Positions 17,710 to 27,126 are shown, numbered from the stretch's first letter. The stretch is DNA of 64,000 bases from UBA7374 sp049890275 (GCA_049890275.1 JBMHBT010000014.1:128669-192668); one strand, 5' to 3'. The notes: generated by a model from the sequence alone, not told the origin. Program-made: numbers and translations.

Positions 17710-18594
17710 TTAGTACGGAAGTTCGTTGCCCGAGAGCACATGTAAAATAGTCATGCTTAATGTGAAGAGATTGAATAGCCCATGATAAAAGATTGGAACG
17801 AGTAGGTTGCGCTCTTTTTCGTAGGTATAGGCTAACAAAAATCCAACAAAGGTCAGGGGGACGAACGCCATTAGATTGCCATGGATAGAACCGAAGACAA
17901 TTGCACTCAGCAGCATCGCTGCCTGCGGACGTAATTTACTTTTGAGGAAGCGATAGATACACCCCCGAAAAATTACCTCTTCGGCAATGGGTGCCAGAAT
18001 GATGGCAAAGAAAGCCAGTAGAGTTAGTGCTACCGGGGACTGGCTATTTGCAAACACAAGTACAGCTTCCTGTGGTTGAATGGAATCAAGCCATTGATTT
18101 GCAACGATCCAGTTGAGCAGGGTCGTCCAGAGAAAAGCGATAAGACCAACCAAGGGAAGTGTGCGTATGAAGAAAGGGATTGCAGACAGTAAGGCACGAC
18201 CGGCGCCCATTTCATGGCTGCTTAAGTTTCCCTTAAAGAGCATAGGGAAATAGCGGCGGCAGCTGTAGTAACCAATCAGAAAGGAGGATTGCAGGGTTAG
18301 TGCCCCGAAAACCATCGTCCAGACCTCACTTGATTTCGAATCGGGAATGAGACCATAAAAGATCCATACAACCGATTGTACGACAAAGATAAGGCCAATT
18401 AAGCCACAGATAAAAATACCAAAATTAAGCCAGCCAATAGCCCAAGGCCGAAGCGGTAGTTCCGGCAGTGCAGCGGGTTGCCGGAATTTACGCACGCTCC
18501 AGATCAACCAGAGCAGTAGACTGCCGAAGAATACTGTTAATGTAACGCAGCCGACAATCAGCTCCGGCAGATTGAAGGATTCATCTGCTTGCAT
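17710..18594 (-). CDS. CPBP family intramembrane glutamic endopeptidase
   Basis: A membrane protease of the CAAX protease/bacteriocin-processing family (Abi, PF02517). Its 294 residues contain about seven to eight hydrophobic helices. The catalytic E-E-V-I-F-R-G motif is near residue 211, followed by F-G-S-I-H-G-N with the conserved His and a further F-L-L-A-Y region. The start lies 2 bp after the pyrC stop, so it is probably cotranscribed with pyrBC. Its substrate is unknown; the operon link may reflect transcription convenience only. Confidence 0.87.
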   Translation of the reverse strand: MQADESFNLPELIVGCVTLTVFFGSLLLWLIWSVRKFRQPAALPELPLRPWAIGWLNFGIFICGLIGLIFVVQSVVWIFYGLIPDSKSSEVWTMVFGALTLQSSFLIGYYSCRRYFPMLFKGNLSSHEMGAGRALLSAIPFFIRTLPLVGLIAFLWTTLLNWIVANQWLDSIQPQEAVLVFANSQSPVALTLLAFFAIILAPIAEEVIFRGCIYRFLKSKLRPQAAMLLSAIVFGSIHGNLMAFVPLTFVGFLLAYTYEKERNLLVPIFYHGLFNLFTLSMTILHVLSGNELPY

Positions 18595-18596
18595 AA

Positions 18597-19892
18597 CTAG
18601 GCAAGGATTTGCTCTCCATTATAGACTTGGCGGCCATTAACGAAGGTAGCTTTGACTCGACCCTTCAGCTCGCGACCCTGCCAGGGGCAGTTTCCTGATT
18701 TACTAAAGAACTTTTCCTTATCGACACGCCAAACTTCGTCTGGATCAAAAAGACAAATGTCGGCTCGTGCTGCGGGGCACAGTGTACCGGCTTCCAGTTT
18801 GCAGATTTCCGCTCCTTTATGAGTGAATAAGGCTACGACTTCGGAGAGGCTGAGACGTCCGCTGTGGTATAGTGTGCCGAGCGTTGAAGCTAAAGCATTT
18901 TCCAGCCCGATTATCCCGAAGGGAGCACTATCAAACTCGCGATCTTTTTCCGTCGCGGAGTGCGGAGCATGATCTGTGGCGATGCAATCAATCGTCCCAT
19001 CACTCAGCCCCTCAATGAGCGCTTCACGATCCTGTGCCGTCCGCAAAGGGGGGTTCATTTTAAAGGCGGTGTCGTAGTTATGCAGATGGGCATCGGTAAA
19101 TTCTATGTGATGGGGGCTTGCTTCTCCGGTTACAGCAATACCACGGCGTTTGGCGGCTCGAAGTACTTCTACTGAGGTTGCAGAGCTGAGGTGCTGCATA
19201 TGGATGTGAGCACCAGTGAGACGGGAGAGCACAACATTGCGGGCAACTACGATATCTTCAGCAGCATTGGGCCAGCCTCGAAGCCCCAGTTTCAGGGACC
19301 ACTCTCCTTCATTCATCACTGCGCCTTCGGTTAAACTCGCGTCCTGACAGTGATCCATCACAGGTAATCCAAACATTTGGGCGTACTCCACTGCGCGCCG
19401 CATAATCTCATTACTCTGTACGCACAAACCATCATCCGTAACAGCGACAATGCCTGCACGCTGCAATTGACCGGTGGGTGCCAGTTGTTGACCCTTCATT
19501 CCGATTGTCAGGCATCCGGTCGGGTAAACGTTGACTACGGCTTCCCTCGCAACTTTATCCATGATGCCCTGCAAGGTTCCTGCATTATCACAGACCGGAC
19601 TCGTGTTGGGCATACAGACGACTGTCGTGTATCCGCCAGCTGCTGCGGCTTCTGATCCGCTGCGGATATCTTCTTTATGGGTCTGGCCCGGATCGCGGAA
19701 GTGCACGTGGATATCTACCAAGCCCGGAGCGACCACTAACCCGGTGGCATCGATTTTGTGGGACGCATCTTTCTGCGCACTGGTTAATTCAGAGCAGAGA
19801 ATACCATCCACTGAAAAAATATCACCAATTTCGTCTCGCTTATTGGCTGGATCAATCACTCTTCCACCATGTATCCAAAGAATATCCGACAT
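18597..19892 (-). CDS. pyrC: Dihydroorotase
   Basis: Cyclises carbamoyl-aspartate to dihydroorotate, step 3 of pyrimidine synthesis. An amidohydrolase of 431 residues (class I) with the zinc-binding H-V-H-F-R-D-P-G at about 61-68, E-A-S-P-H-H-I around 255, and the catalytic Asp in A-T-D-H-A-P-H around 308. All metal ligands are present, so it is an active form and not the inactive PyrC' partner type. It follows pyrB by 5 bp. Confidence 0.95.
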   Translation of the reverse strand: MSDILWIHGGRVIDPANKRDEIGDIFSVDGILCSELTSAQKDASHKIDATGLVVAPGLVDIHVHFRDPGQTHKEDIRSGSEAAAAGGYTTVVCMPNTSPVCDNAGTLQGIMDKVAREAVVNVYPTGCLTIGMKGQQLAPTGQLQRAGIVAVTDDGLCVQSNEIMRRAVEYAQMFGLPVMDHCQDASLTEGAVMNEGEWSLKLGLRGWPNAAEDIVVARNVVLSRLTGAHIHMQHLSSATSVEVLRAAKRRGIAVTGEASPHHIEFTDAHLHNYDTAFKMNPPLRTAQDREALIEGLSDGTIDCIATDHAPHSATEKDREFDSAPFGIIGLENALASTLGTLYHSGRLSLSEVVALFTHKGAEICKLEAGTLCPAARADICLFDPDEVWRVDKEKFFSKSGNCPWQGRELKGRVKATFVNGRQVYNGEQILA

Positions 19893-19897
19893 AATAG

Positions 19898-20869
19898 TTA
19901 GCTCAATGAAGCGTTTTTATTGGGTAAGTTGATGGCTAGTTCCTTGTGAAAGCTATGGCAGAGCAGGAGAACCGCCATGCGAACAACAATGCCATTAGTT
20001 ACTTGCTGGAGAATAACGGATCGATCGGAATCGGCTAACTCAGAATCAATTTCAACGCCACGGTTGATTGGCCCCGGATGCATAATGATTGCCTCTGGTT
20101 TTAGCCATTCCGCACGTGAGTGATTGAGCCCGAACATACTGGTGTATTCGCCAATTGAGGGGAAGTGGGTGGAAGTTTGTCGCTCGTGCTGTATGCGAAG
20201 TAATATAACTGCATCCGCTGGCTCCAGAGCACTACGCAGGTCGTGAGAGACTTTGACGCCCATCGATTCAAATTCTTTGGGGACAAGTGTACTGGGTCCG
20301 GCTACCGTCACCCGAGCACCGAGTTTTTGTAAGCAATGAATATTCGAACGAGCAACACGACTGAACAGGATATCCCCAAGAATTGTAACGTTGATTCCTT
20401 CTAGGGAGTCGAACTTTTCTAATAGAGTAAAGGCGTCGAGTAATGCCTGTGTGGGATGTGCGTGAGAGCCGTCACCGGCATTGACGACAGGAATGTCCAC
20501 CACTTGACTCAGGTAGTTTGTTGCCCCAGAAGCCGGGTGCCGCATGATGATCAGATCTGCTTGGAGGGCCTCCATATTACGTGCTGTATCCCGGAGTGTT
20601 TCTCCTTTTGTCAGGCTGCTAGCGTCTGCAGAGACGGTAACGGTATCAGCACCCAGTTGTTTGGCAGCGACCTCAAATGCCAGACGGGTGCGCGTACTTG
20701 GCTCCAGGAAAAGGTTTACCACGGAGCTACCTTCGAGTATGGCATGCTTTTTGACGCCTGCTTGCATGGAAGACTTGAAGGCTCGTGCGGCAGTAAATAC
20801 GCTTTTGATTTCCTCGACAGACAAAAGGTCAACGCTAATGAGGTCTTTTCGGTTCCAAGTGAGTTGCAT
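19898..20869 (-). CDS. pyrB: Aspartate carbamoyltransferase, catalytic chain
   Basis: Joins carbamoyl phosphate and aspartate in pyrimidine synthesis. The 323 residues hold the carbamoyl-phosphate site E-P-S-T-R-T-R near residue 55, R-H-P-A-S-G-A around 112, H-P-T-Q-A-L-L-D around 139, and the aspartate-binding H-P-G-P-I-N-R-G near 274. It is the first gene of a pyrB-pyrC unit. No PyrR binding site or pyrimidine attenuator was visible upstream. A minus-strand terminator lies between it and the upstream CobW-like gene. Confidence 0.96.
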   Translation of the reverse strand: MQLTWNRKDLISVDLLSVEEIKSVFTAARAFKSSMQAGVKKHAILEGSSVVNLFLEPSTRTRLAFEVAAKQLGADTVTVSADASSLTKGETLRDTARNMEALQADLIIMRHPASGATNYLSQVVDIPVVNAGDGSHAHPTQALLDAFTLLEKFDSLEGINVTILGDILFSRVARSNIHCLQKLGARVTVAGPSTLVPKEFESMGVKVSHDLRSALEPADAVILLRIQHERQTSTHFPSIGEYTSMFGLNHSRAEWLKPEAIIMHPGPINRGVEIDSELADSDRSVILQQVTNGIVVRMAVLLLCHSFHKELAINLPNKNASLS

Positions 20870-20929
20870 GCTTTTTCAACGATTCAGGATACAAGGAGGA
20901 TAATCATTAGCTCCTGAAAGGTTTTATTG

Positions 20930-20950
20930 AAAAAAAGCCAATCGATTGGC
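20930..20950 (-). terminator. Rho-independent terminator after the CobW-like gene
   Basis: On the minus strand the perfect 14-bp palindrome GCCAATCGATTGGC (20937-20950) is followed directly by seven T residues. It lies 19 bp past the stop of the gene at 20969 and separates it from pyrB. Confidence 0.75.
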
Positions 20951-20968
20951 AACCAGAAAGTTCCTCAT

Positions 20969-21700
20969 TCAGGAAAGCCATTTAGCTATAGAAGGAATAG
21001 GGTATGCTCGTTGTCCGCTTTCCAGTCGTTCAATATAACGATCCGGTTTTAGATCATCCGGAGCATCCTCTTCAAATTCATCTTCTTCAATCGGTATGAG
21101 ATCGTCGAAATAAAGGGAGCTTCTCCTAGCTTCTGGGTACAGTACCTCGGCGGGATTGGCCACTCGGTTATTTTTTACCAATAAAAAACGGGACGGGTTG
21201 TGCTGCTTGGCGTATCCGGCCTCAAATTGTCGAATCCATTTATTATCCTCTTTGTTTCGATGGTTGAGCAGGACGATGTCAGAGAAGTGGATGCAGGCAT
21301 CAAACCATGCTTTGGCTTCAGGATTATCCTTGAGGAAACTGCAATGGACGACTGTGAGTAAGCGAGCCACTTCACAGTCGTTTTTGTCTGCCCAGGTCTT
21401 AATCGACTCAACTACGTCGGCAGGATCAGCTCTGCCGGGAGCTAGGAAAAAGAGGACATCTGGAGCGGCCTCAATTTTGCTGTGTAGTAGTCGCGCACCA
21501 TCCAGTTCCCAGTTAGCAGTGGTTACCGTCCGGATCGACAGCAGTTTTTCATCCGCCAATGACGGTAACTCTTGTTTTGGCTTAAAATACAGAACATTCG
21601 TGCCCTTTTCTAGGCCACCTTCTATGAGGTCGTAGAGGACTTCTCTTCTCCCGGATTCAGGAATACCGAAAAGAACGTAGACCAATGGACGCTCACTCAT
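20969..21700 (-). CDS. CobW/P-loop-like protein with altered Walker A, function unknown
   Basis: A 243-residue protein not assigned to a named family. The N-terminus reads as a beta strand and P-loop, L-F-G-I-P-E-S-G-R-R-E-V, where the Walker A Lys-Ser/Thr is replaced by Arg-Arg. The middle segment with V-V-H-C-S-F-L and I-H-F-S-D-I-V-L-L-N-H resembles the 'A D ... L N K' part of CobW GTPases, with His in place of the Lys of NKxD. An acidic stretch (about 205-222) precedes the end. It probably descends from a CobW-type metal-chaperone GTPase but may have lost nucleotide hydrolysis. It lies 23 bp after aroC on the same strand and ends in a terminator. Confidence 0.65.
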   Translation of the reverse strand: MSERPLVYVLFGIPESGRREVLYDLIEGGLEKGTNVLYFKPKQELPSLADEKLLSIRTVTTANWELDGARLLHSKIEAAPDVLFFLAPGRADPADVVESIKTWADKNDCEVARLLTVVHCSFLKDNPEAKAWFDACIHFSDIVLLNHRNKEDNKWIRQFEAGYAKQHNPSRFLLVKNNRVANPAEVLYPEARRSSLYFDDLIPIEEDEFEEDAPDDLKPDRYIERLESGQRAYPIPSIAKWLS

Positions 21701-21723
21701 AGCACTTACAGTAAAACTGGTTT

Positions 21724-22812
21724 CTAAAAACTAAAAGAACGACACTGCGCTTGATGGCGCATCCAGTGGTCGACGAGGACAAGCGCGCACATCGATTCAA
21801 CAATCGGAACCGCACGCGGGAGGACACAAGGGTCATGACGCCCACGCCCCATGAGCTCCGTTTCCTGACCCGATTGATCCACTGTTTGCTGGCTTTGTAT
21901 GAGCGTTGCGGTCGGCTTGAAGGCGACACGAAAGACTAATTCTTCCCCATTACTGATACCACCCTGCACGCCACCAGAGCGGTTGGTTTCGGTGCCAACC
22001 TGACCGTCCTTATTGATAAATCGGTCATTGTGTTCAGAACCTTTGAGGAGGGTCCCGGAGAACCCGCTTCCGACTTCGAAGCCTTTGGTTGCAGGAATCG
22101 ACAGCATTGCTTTAGCCAAATCAGCTTCCAAGCGGTCAAAAACCGGCACGCCCAGCCCCACTGGGAGATTGCGAACACGGCATTCGATCTGTCCACCGAC
22201 AGAGTCGCCAGCACTGCGAACCTCTCGGATACGCTCAGCCATTTTTTCAGCAGCAACAGGATCCGGGCAACGCACCGGATTGCTCTCTACGGCGTCCAGG
22301 TTAGGAAAGTCCTCTATCTGTGAATCAATATCGTGTATGCGGGACACAAAAGCGCGTATTTCAACCTCTCCTGCTTGATGGAGGATTTTTTTGGCAATGG
22401 CTCCTGCAGCGACTCGTCCGATTGTTTCTCTAGCCGAGGAACGACCACCACCTTCATGATTGCGGATGCCGAATTTTTCTTGGTAGGTAAAGTCTGCATG
22501 TGAAGGACGAAATTTATCCTTCATCTCCGTATAGGCACTGGGGCGGTGATCGGAGTTCGGAACGTAAATACCAATGGGAGTACCAAGTGTTTTACCTTCA
22601 TAAACACCGGAAACAATGTTGGCAGTGTCGCTTTCTTTGCGAGGTGTCGTGATGTCACTCTGTCCGGGGCGGCGACGATCCAATTCAAATTGAATGTCTT
22701 CAACCGAAAGGGGTAGTTGCGGAGGACATCCGTCAACCACGACACCAATGCCGCCGCCGTGACTTTCTCCCCAGGTAGAGATGCGAAAAAGGGTGCCGAA
22801 AGAATTGCCCAT
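21724..22812 (-). CDS. aroC: Chorismate synthase
   Basis: Makes chorismate from 5-enolpyruvylshikimate-3-phosphate with reduced FMN, the last shikimate step. In 362 residues it shows G-E-S-H-G-G-G-I-G-V at 14-23, R-R-R-P-G-Q-S-D-I around 47, and the N-H-E-G-G-G-R-S-S-A-R-E block near 119. The late D-P-C-V-L-P-R-A segment is also conserved. Length is normal. The ATG sits in AATTATG. The CobW-like gene downstream may be cotranscribed. Confidence 0.96.
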   Translation of the reverse strand: MGNSFGTLFRISTWGESHGGGIGVVVDGCPPQLPLSVEDIQFELDRRRPGQSDITTPRKESDTANIVSGVYEGKTLGTPIGIYVPNSDHRPSAYTEMKDKFRPSHADFTYQEKFGIRNHEGGGRSSARETIGRVAAGAIAKKILHQAGEVEIRAFVSRIHDIDSQIEDFPNLDAVESNPVRCPDPVAAEKMAERIREVRSAGDSVGGQIECRVRNLPVGLGVPVFDRLEADLAKAMLSIPATKGFEVGSGFSGTLLKGSEHNDRFINKDGQVGTETNRSGGVQGGISNGEELVFRVAFKPTATLIQSQQTVDQSGQETELMGRGRHDPCVLPRAVPIVESMCALVLVDHWMRHQAQCRSFSF

Positions 22813-22875
22813 AATTTAGATTAGGTAAGGTCCACGTACATAGGCCGAATAAACCCTGTTACTAAGAGGGAAGGC

Positions 22876-22890
22876 CTTGCCGCAGGCAAG
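22876..22890. repeat. 15-nt mini-palindrome CTTGCC-GCA-GGCAAG
   Basis: A perfect 6-bp stem with the 3-base loop GCA in the 117-bp gap between tkt and aroC. It has the same 6+3+6 layout as the palindromes at 1118-1132 and 1197-1211. It could also help end the minus-strand tkt transcript, although no T-run follows. Confidence 0.7.
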
Positions 22891-22929
22891 TCAATGCCGA
22901 GGATTAAATACTGGAGTCAATTTGGCTGA

Positions 22930-24939
22930 TTAAGCGCCGGATACACTATTGGCAGCTTGGATGACCGCCTCAACTGAAATTCCTAGTGTGTCCATTGCTT
23001 GTCCGCCCGGTGCAGAGATACCAAACCGGTCAATACAGATCGTTTTTCCGTCAATACCGATGTACTGACCCCAAGTGCCAGATACGCCCGCTTCAATCGC
23101 TACGCGAGCGCGACAAGAGGAAGGGAGTACACTTTCTTGGTAGTCCTGTGACTGACGATTAAATCGCTCAAAGCTAGGCATGGAGACTACTCGTACGCCA
23201 TCGCCTAATTGATGAGCCGCTGCCAGTGCATGCTGTACTTCTGAACCGGTTGCCATAAGGATGCACTTTAGCTCGCCCGTTTCTTCGTGCGCGATATATG
23301 CACCTGCGCGGGTGCCAGTGCGTCGTACTTCTGCGGAAAGCGAATCGTTACTTGGTACCCCCTGACGAGTGAAGATGAGAGCTGTGGGGCCATCTTTGCG
23401 CTCGATAGCGCAGGCATAGGCAGCCGCTACTTCCTCGGCATCTGATGGGCGAATAACATCAAGATTCGGAATGACACGCAATCCGCTTACGGTTTCGACC
23501 GGTTGGTGAGTGGGGCCGTCTTCGCCAACACCGACAGAATCATGCGTAAAGATATACGTAACAGGTAAATTTGCTAGGGCCGCTAAACGTATGGCTGGAC
23601 GCAAATAATCGGCAAAGACGAGGAAGGTAGCGCCACTTGCGCGGAAAATGCCATCGTAGGCGATTCCATTGCAGATGGCACCCATCGCATGTTCACGAAT
23701 ACCAAACCATATATTGCGGCCACTGAAGTCATCTGCTGTACAATCACCAGCATCATTAATGTAATTCTTCGTCGATCCATATAGATCGGCCGATCCGGTG
23801 ATTAATTGTGGCACAGCCTTCGACACAGCCTGTATGACAGTTCCACCCGATGCGCGGGTGGCGGTTTTATTGCCCACTTCAAACGTAGGAATTTGATCCA
23901 GAAGATCAGCGGGTGTCTTTCCGTTGATGCCATCCTGAAGTTCTTGAGCTAAATCTGGATTGGCATCCTTCCAAGACTCGTAGAGTGCAGTCCATTCACT
24001 ATGCATGGCCGCACCTTTTGCTGCGACACTAGAGAAGTGTGCGCGGACCTCATCGGAAATGTAAAAGGTTTCTTCCGGTAAGCCGAGTCCCTTACGAGCA
24101 CTCTCGGCAAAATTGGCTCCTCCTTCGCCATGACCCTTAGCACTACCTTCAACCTCCGGTATTCCTTTGCCGATAGTTGTCTTGGCAATGATTACCTTGG
24201 GCTTTCCGTTATCATCTGCTTTAGCTGATTGAATAGCTTTCCCCACCGCCTGCACATCGTGACCGTCTATGGTTACGCAGTCCCAGCCCTGTGACTTGAA
24301 GTAAGCTTCTGCATCTTCGCTTTGTGTGCGATCTGCCATGGCATCGAGCGTCACATCATTGGAGTCGTAGATGAGAATGAGGTTGTCGAGGCGGTTGTGC
24401 CCGGCGAAGGCAATTGCCTCTTTGGCGACGCCTTCCTGTAGGCATCCATCGCCATGTAACGCGATCACATGATGATTGAAAATAGAATGTTCTGTGGTGT
24501 TGAATTTGGCCGCAGCACGTTTACCGGAAAGGGCATATCCAACGGCATTACCAATACCTTGCCCAAGTGGGCCGGTGGTTGCTTCAACACCTGCAGTTTC
24601 ACCATACTCCGGATGCCCCGGAGTTTTTGAGCCGAGCTGGCGAAAGTTTTTCAGTTCATCGAGGGAAAGATCGTATCCTGCAAGGTGAAGCCATGTGTAG
24701 ACAAACATCGAGCCATGACCTGCAGATAAGATAAAACGGTCTCGATTGATCCACTTAGGATCTGCCGGGTTAAAACACAGGCCACCGTCAGCAAAGAGAG
24801 AGGCACCAATTTCAGCACATCCGAGAGGCAGGCCCAAATGCCCGGAGCTGCAAGCGTGAACTGCATCGATCGCTAATCCGCGTGCTTGAGTGGCAGCATC
24901 AGCTAATAATGATTTCTGAGATAGGATTGCTTCCTCCAT
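22930..24939 (-). CDS. tkt: Transketolase
   Basis: Thiamine-diphosphate enzyme moving two-carbon units in the pentose phosphate pathway. From the ATG at 24939 it is 669 residues, the normal length; an upstream ATG at 25017 would add 26 non-conserved residues. Visible features: S-S-G-H-L-G-L-P near residue 31, G-H-G-S-M near 74, the TPP motif G-D-G-C-L-Q-E-G around 161, and D-S-V-G-V-G-E-D-G-P-T-H-Q-P in the Pyr domain with the catalytic Glu region ahead of it. The start context is CTATTATG. Divergent from hisI with 153 bp between. Confidence 0.96.
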   Translation of the reverse strand: MEEAILSQKSLLADAATQARGLAIDAVHACSSGHLGLPLGCAEIGASLFADGGLCFNPADPKWINRDRFILSAGHGSMFVYTWLHLAGYDLSLDELKNFRQLGSKTPGHPEYGETAGVEATTGPLGQGIGNAVGYALSGKRAAAKFNTTEHSIFNHHVIALHGDGCLQEGVAKEAIAFAGHNRLDNLILIYDSNDVTLDAMADRTQSEDAEAYFKSQGWDCVTIDGHDVQAVGKAIQSAKADDNGKPKVIIAKTTIGKGIPEVEGSAKGHGEGGANFAESARKGLGLPEETFYISDEVRAHFSSVAAKGAAMHSEWTALYESWKDANPDLAQELQDGINGKTPADLLDQIPTFEVGNKTATRASGGTVIQAVSKAVPQLITGSADLYGSTKNYINDAGDCTADDFSGRNIWFGIREHAMGAICNGIAYDGIFRASGATFLVFADYLRPAIRLAALANLPVTYIFTHDSVGVGEDGPTHQPVETVSGLRVIPNLDVIRPSDAEEVAAAYACAIERKDGPTALIFTRQGVPSNDSLSAEVRRTGTRAGAYIAHEETGELKCILMATGSEVQHALAAAHQLGDGVRVVSMPSFERFNRQSQDYQESVLPSSCRARVAIEAGVSGTWGQYIGIDGKTICIDRFGISAPGGQAMDTLGISVEAVIQAANSVSGA

Positions 24940-25092
24940 AATAGGTATAAGTTTGCTGGTTGTATCTTTATTGTATCCACTGACAGGTTTGATTGCATCA
25001 GTCCGAAAGAAAAGCACAAACCACTGTTGGTTTTATGATTTTGCTGAAAAGCAACAATCGACTGGACTAAAGTTCATTGTTAACGCTGTTGT

Positions 25093-25509
25093 ATGGGTAT
25101 GTCGCATAAAGAATTAGAAGAGGGTAATCAATTAGAACTCGATTTCACAAAACTACGTCAGGTAGCCAACTGTGGTACACATGTCTTGCCAGCGGTCGCT
25201 CAGGATGCCCGGACTGGAGAAGTGTTAATTGTCGGGTACGCGAATGAAAAAGCGCTGGAAACAGCTCGGGAATGTGGAATGGCCACTTTTTGGAGTACAA
25301 GTCGTAATGAACTCTGGATAAAAGGAAAAACAAGTGGTGATTTTCTCCAGCTCAAAGAAATTCGAGTGAACTGTGAGCAAAATTCTATTTTGTATTTGGT
25401 TACGCCGGCAGGAAAAGGTGCTTGCCATACAAAAGATGCCGAGGGGATCGCGCGCAGTGGTTGTTACTACCGAAGAATACTGGCGGATGGCACCTTGGAG
25501 TTTGTTTAG
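25093..25509 (+). CDS. hisI: Phosphoribosyl-AMP cyclohydrolase
   Basis: Opens the purine ring of phosphoribosyl-AMP, step 3 of histidine synthesis. The 138 residues hold Y-A-N-E-K-A-L, T-F-W-S-T-S-R-N-E-L-W and K-G-K-T-S-G, and the zinc/magnesium ligands in N-C-E-Q-N-S, G-A-C-H-T and S-G-C-Y-Y. It is the stand-alone form without the HisE domain. No other his genes are nearby. It is convergent with the LptE-like gene. Confidence 0.94.
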   Translation: MGMSHKELEEGNQLELDFTKLRQVANCGTHVLPAVAQDARTGEVLIVGYANEKALETARECGMATFWSTSRNELWIKGKTSGDFLQLKEIRVNCEQNSILYLVTPAGKGACHTKDAEGIARSGCYYRRILADGTLEFV

Positions 25510-25530
25510 TAACGCTTTTGCTGCAGCGGC

Positions 25531-26088
25531 TCACCAGTTAGCGAGTACCGCACTTGCTGCCTGACGGGCCAAATCTCGAGCCAATCGGGACATGGCAACC
25601 TGTTCTGCCTGCCGGTAGTCAAAGCGCACGGTTCCGGTTTCTCCATATGGGTTCCCTACATACGCATTCGTATCGGCTACAATCGATCGATCCTGGAAAT
25701 AATAATTTCCAGACGTTTGATTAAAGAGCGACAAGCGTCCCTCGAACCGGATTCTAAAGTCGCGCGCACGGACTGTATCTTCGCTTTCACGCGTAACCGC
25801 AGTGCGATCATAATCCGTCAAATCAATTGTCAGCACTGCATCTGCTTCCTCTTCTTTGGTGACCAGTACAACTCGTCCATCCCGAATAAACGCTTCCCGA
25901 ATTTCAGCGCTCACACTGGCAACCGCTAGCGGTGCAAAGCTTTCATTGACTGCTGGTAGAATATAAATCGAGTGAAAGGGTAGGGGTGCGGAATCGCCCA
26001 TATGGTAGTTGGCACATCCGGATAAAAAGAGAACCGCAGAAGTTATGCTGACTAAGAAAGACGTCTTGATGGAGTCGCGAATGAGCAT
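25531..26088 (-). CDS. LptE-like outer-membrane lipoprotein
   Basis: A 185-residue lipoprotein with signal peptide and lipobox L-S-G-C (Cys near residue 25), followed by the Y-H-M-G start common to LptE proteins. LptE plugs LptD in lipopolysaccharide export to the outer leaflet. The core pattern S-I-Y-I-L-P-A-V-N-E-S, E-I-R-E-A-F and D-A-V-L-T-I-D-L matches the LptE (RlpB) family fold. It is downstream of a BamD-like gene by 4 bp in an envelope cluster. Assignment rests on the lipobox and segment order. Confidence 0.75.
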   Translation of the reverse strand: MLIRDSIKTSFLVSITSAVLFLSGCANYHMGDSAPLPFHSIYILPAVNESFAPLAVASVSAEIREAFIRDGRVVLVTKEEEADAVLTIDLTDYDRTAVTRESEDTVRARDFRIRFEGRLSLFNQTSGNYYFQDRSIVADTNAYVGNPYGETGTVRFDYRQAEQVAMSRLARDLARQAASAVLANW

Positions 26089-26092
26089 CGAT

Positions 26093-27121
26093 TTAATTTA
26101 CAAAGAGTATTTTTTTGAGAAGACTGCCACCAGTGGCAGGGCGCACTCCGGAATCAATATCCTTGATGCGTTCTTTCGCTTTGATCGCTGCATCGGAATC
26201 AGGCGCTATGGTAATCGCTTCGTTATAAAAAACGAGTGCTGCCGTATTATTTGAACGATAGAGGTAGTAGAAATCTCCTAGAGAGAGGCGACTTCCAGCA
26301 AGCAGGTTTTCCATGCCTCTGAGGTTCGCTTCGACTTCGCCGACATTTTTACTATCCGGGAAGAGGACTAAAAAGTCTTCATAATAACTAATTGCCTGAC
26401 GCGTCGAGCCTTGGTCGTACTCTTCGCTGCCGACTAGACTCGCGTAAATGTCTGCTAGTGTTGCGTATGCATCCGGGGCTTGCGTGCTTTCTGGATAGTA
26501 GTTGATCAGTCGGTCAAGAGCATCAATTGCGATTTCTGATTCATCCTGCTCTTTGGCGACAAAGGCAATATTCATCAGGGAGAGAGGTGCATATTCTCCA
26601 TAAGGTGCATTGAGTATGATTTGCTCAAATTGACCAATGGCTTCCGGGTATTGCTTGAAGGCCGGTAAAACGCCAAAGATTCGACCACGGGCACCTTCCA
26701 TCAGGGCAGTCGCACACTCAAATTGAGCACTCAACACTTTATTGAATTCCTTATAGCGAGGATGCTCATCAATGATTTGTTGAAGAAAGCCAAAAGCTTT
26801 TACCCATCGTTCACGAGCCATGTAGACTTGACCCCGCATATATAGAGCTTCTGCAGCGGACTCGGTGCTGGAGTATTTCTTAATAGTACTTTTGAAAATC
26901 CGGTTCGCTGAGCCAAGGTTCCCTTGGTCGAATTTAACGATTCCTTTTTTGAGTTGAGCATCTGCTGCTCGCTCATCCTTCTCCGAACTCTCATAAATTG
27001 GCTCAAGTACAGGTTGTTCATCCTCGTTGTTTAGCCACGAAAAAGGATTGAATGATCCTGCATTTGCTGCGGCAGCTACGAAAAGACCAAAGCTGAAAAG
27101 AAAATGTATCGCGGCGCGCAT
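26093..27121 (-). CDS. BamD-like tetratricopeptide protein, exported
   Basis: A 342-residue exported protein with a signal peptide (M-R-A-A-I-H-F-L-F-S) from the ATG at 27121, which follows the fabH stop by 5 bp; an ATG 15 bp upstream overlaps fabH. The body is TPR repeats at about 55-310, including A-E-A-L-Y-M-R-G-Q-V-Y and E-D-F-L-V-L-F-P-D-S, resembling the YfiO/BamD helper of outer-membrane protein assembly. No lipobox Cys is visible after the signal, unlike true BamD, so the name is kept loose. Confidence 0.75.
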   Translation of the reverse strand: MRAAIHFLFSFGLFVAAAANAGSFNPFSWLNNEDEQPVLEPIYESSEKDERAADAQLKKGIVKFDQGNLGSANRIFKSTIKKYSSTESAAEALYMRGQVYMARERWVKAFGFLQQIIDEHPRYKEFNKVLSAQFECATALMEGARGRIFGVLPAFKQYPEAIGQFEQIILNAPYGEYAPLSLMNIAFVAKEQDESEIAIDALDRLINYYPESTQAPDAYATLADIYASLVGSEEYDQGSTRQAISYYEDFLVLFPDSKNVGEVEANLRGMENLLAGSRLSLGDFYYLYRSNNTAALVFYNEAITIAPDSDAAIKAKERIKDIDSGVRPATGGSLLKKILFVN

Positions 27122-27126
27122 AATGT

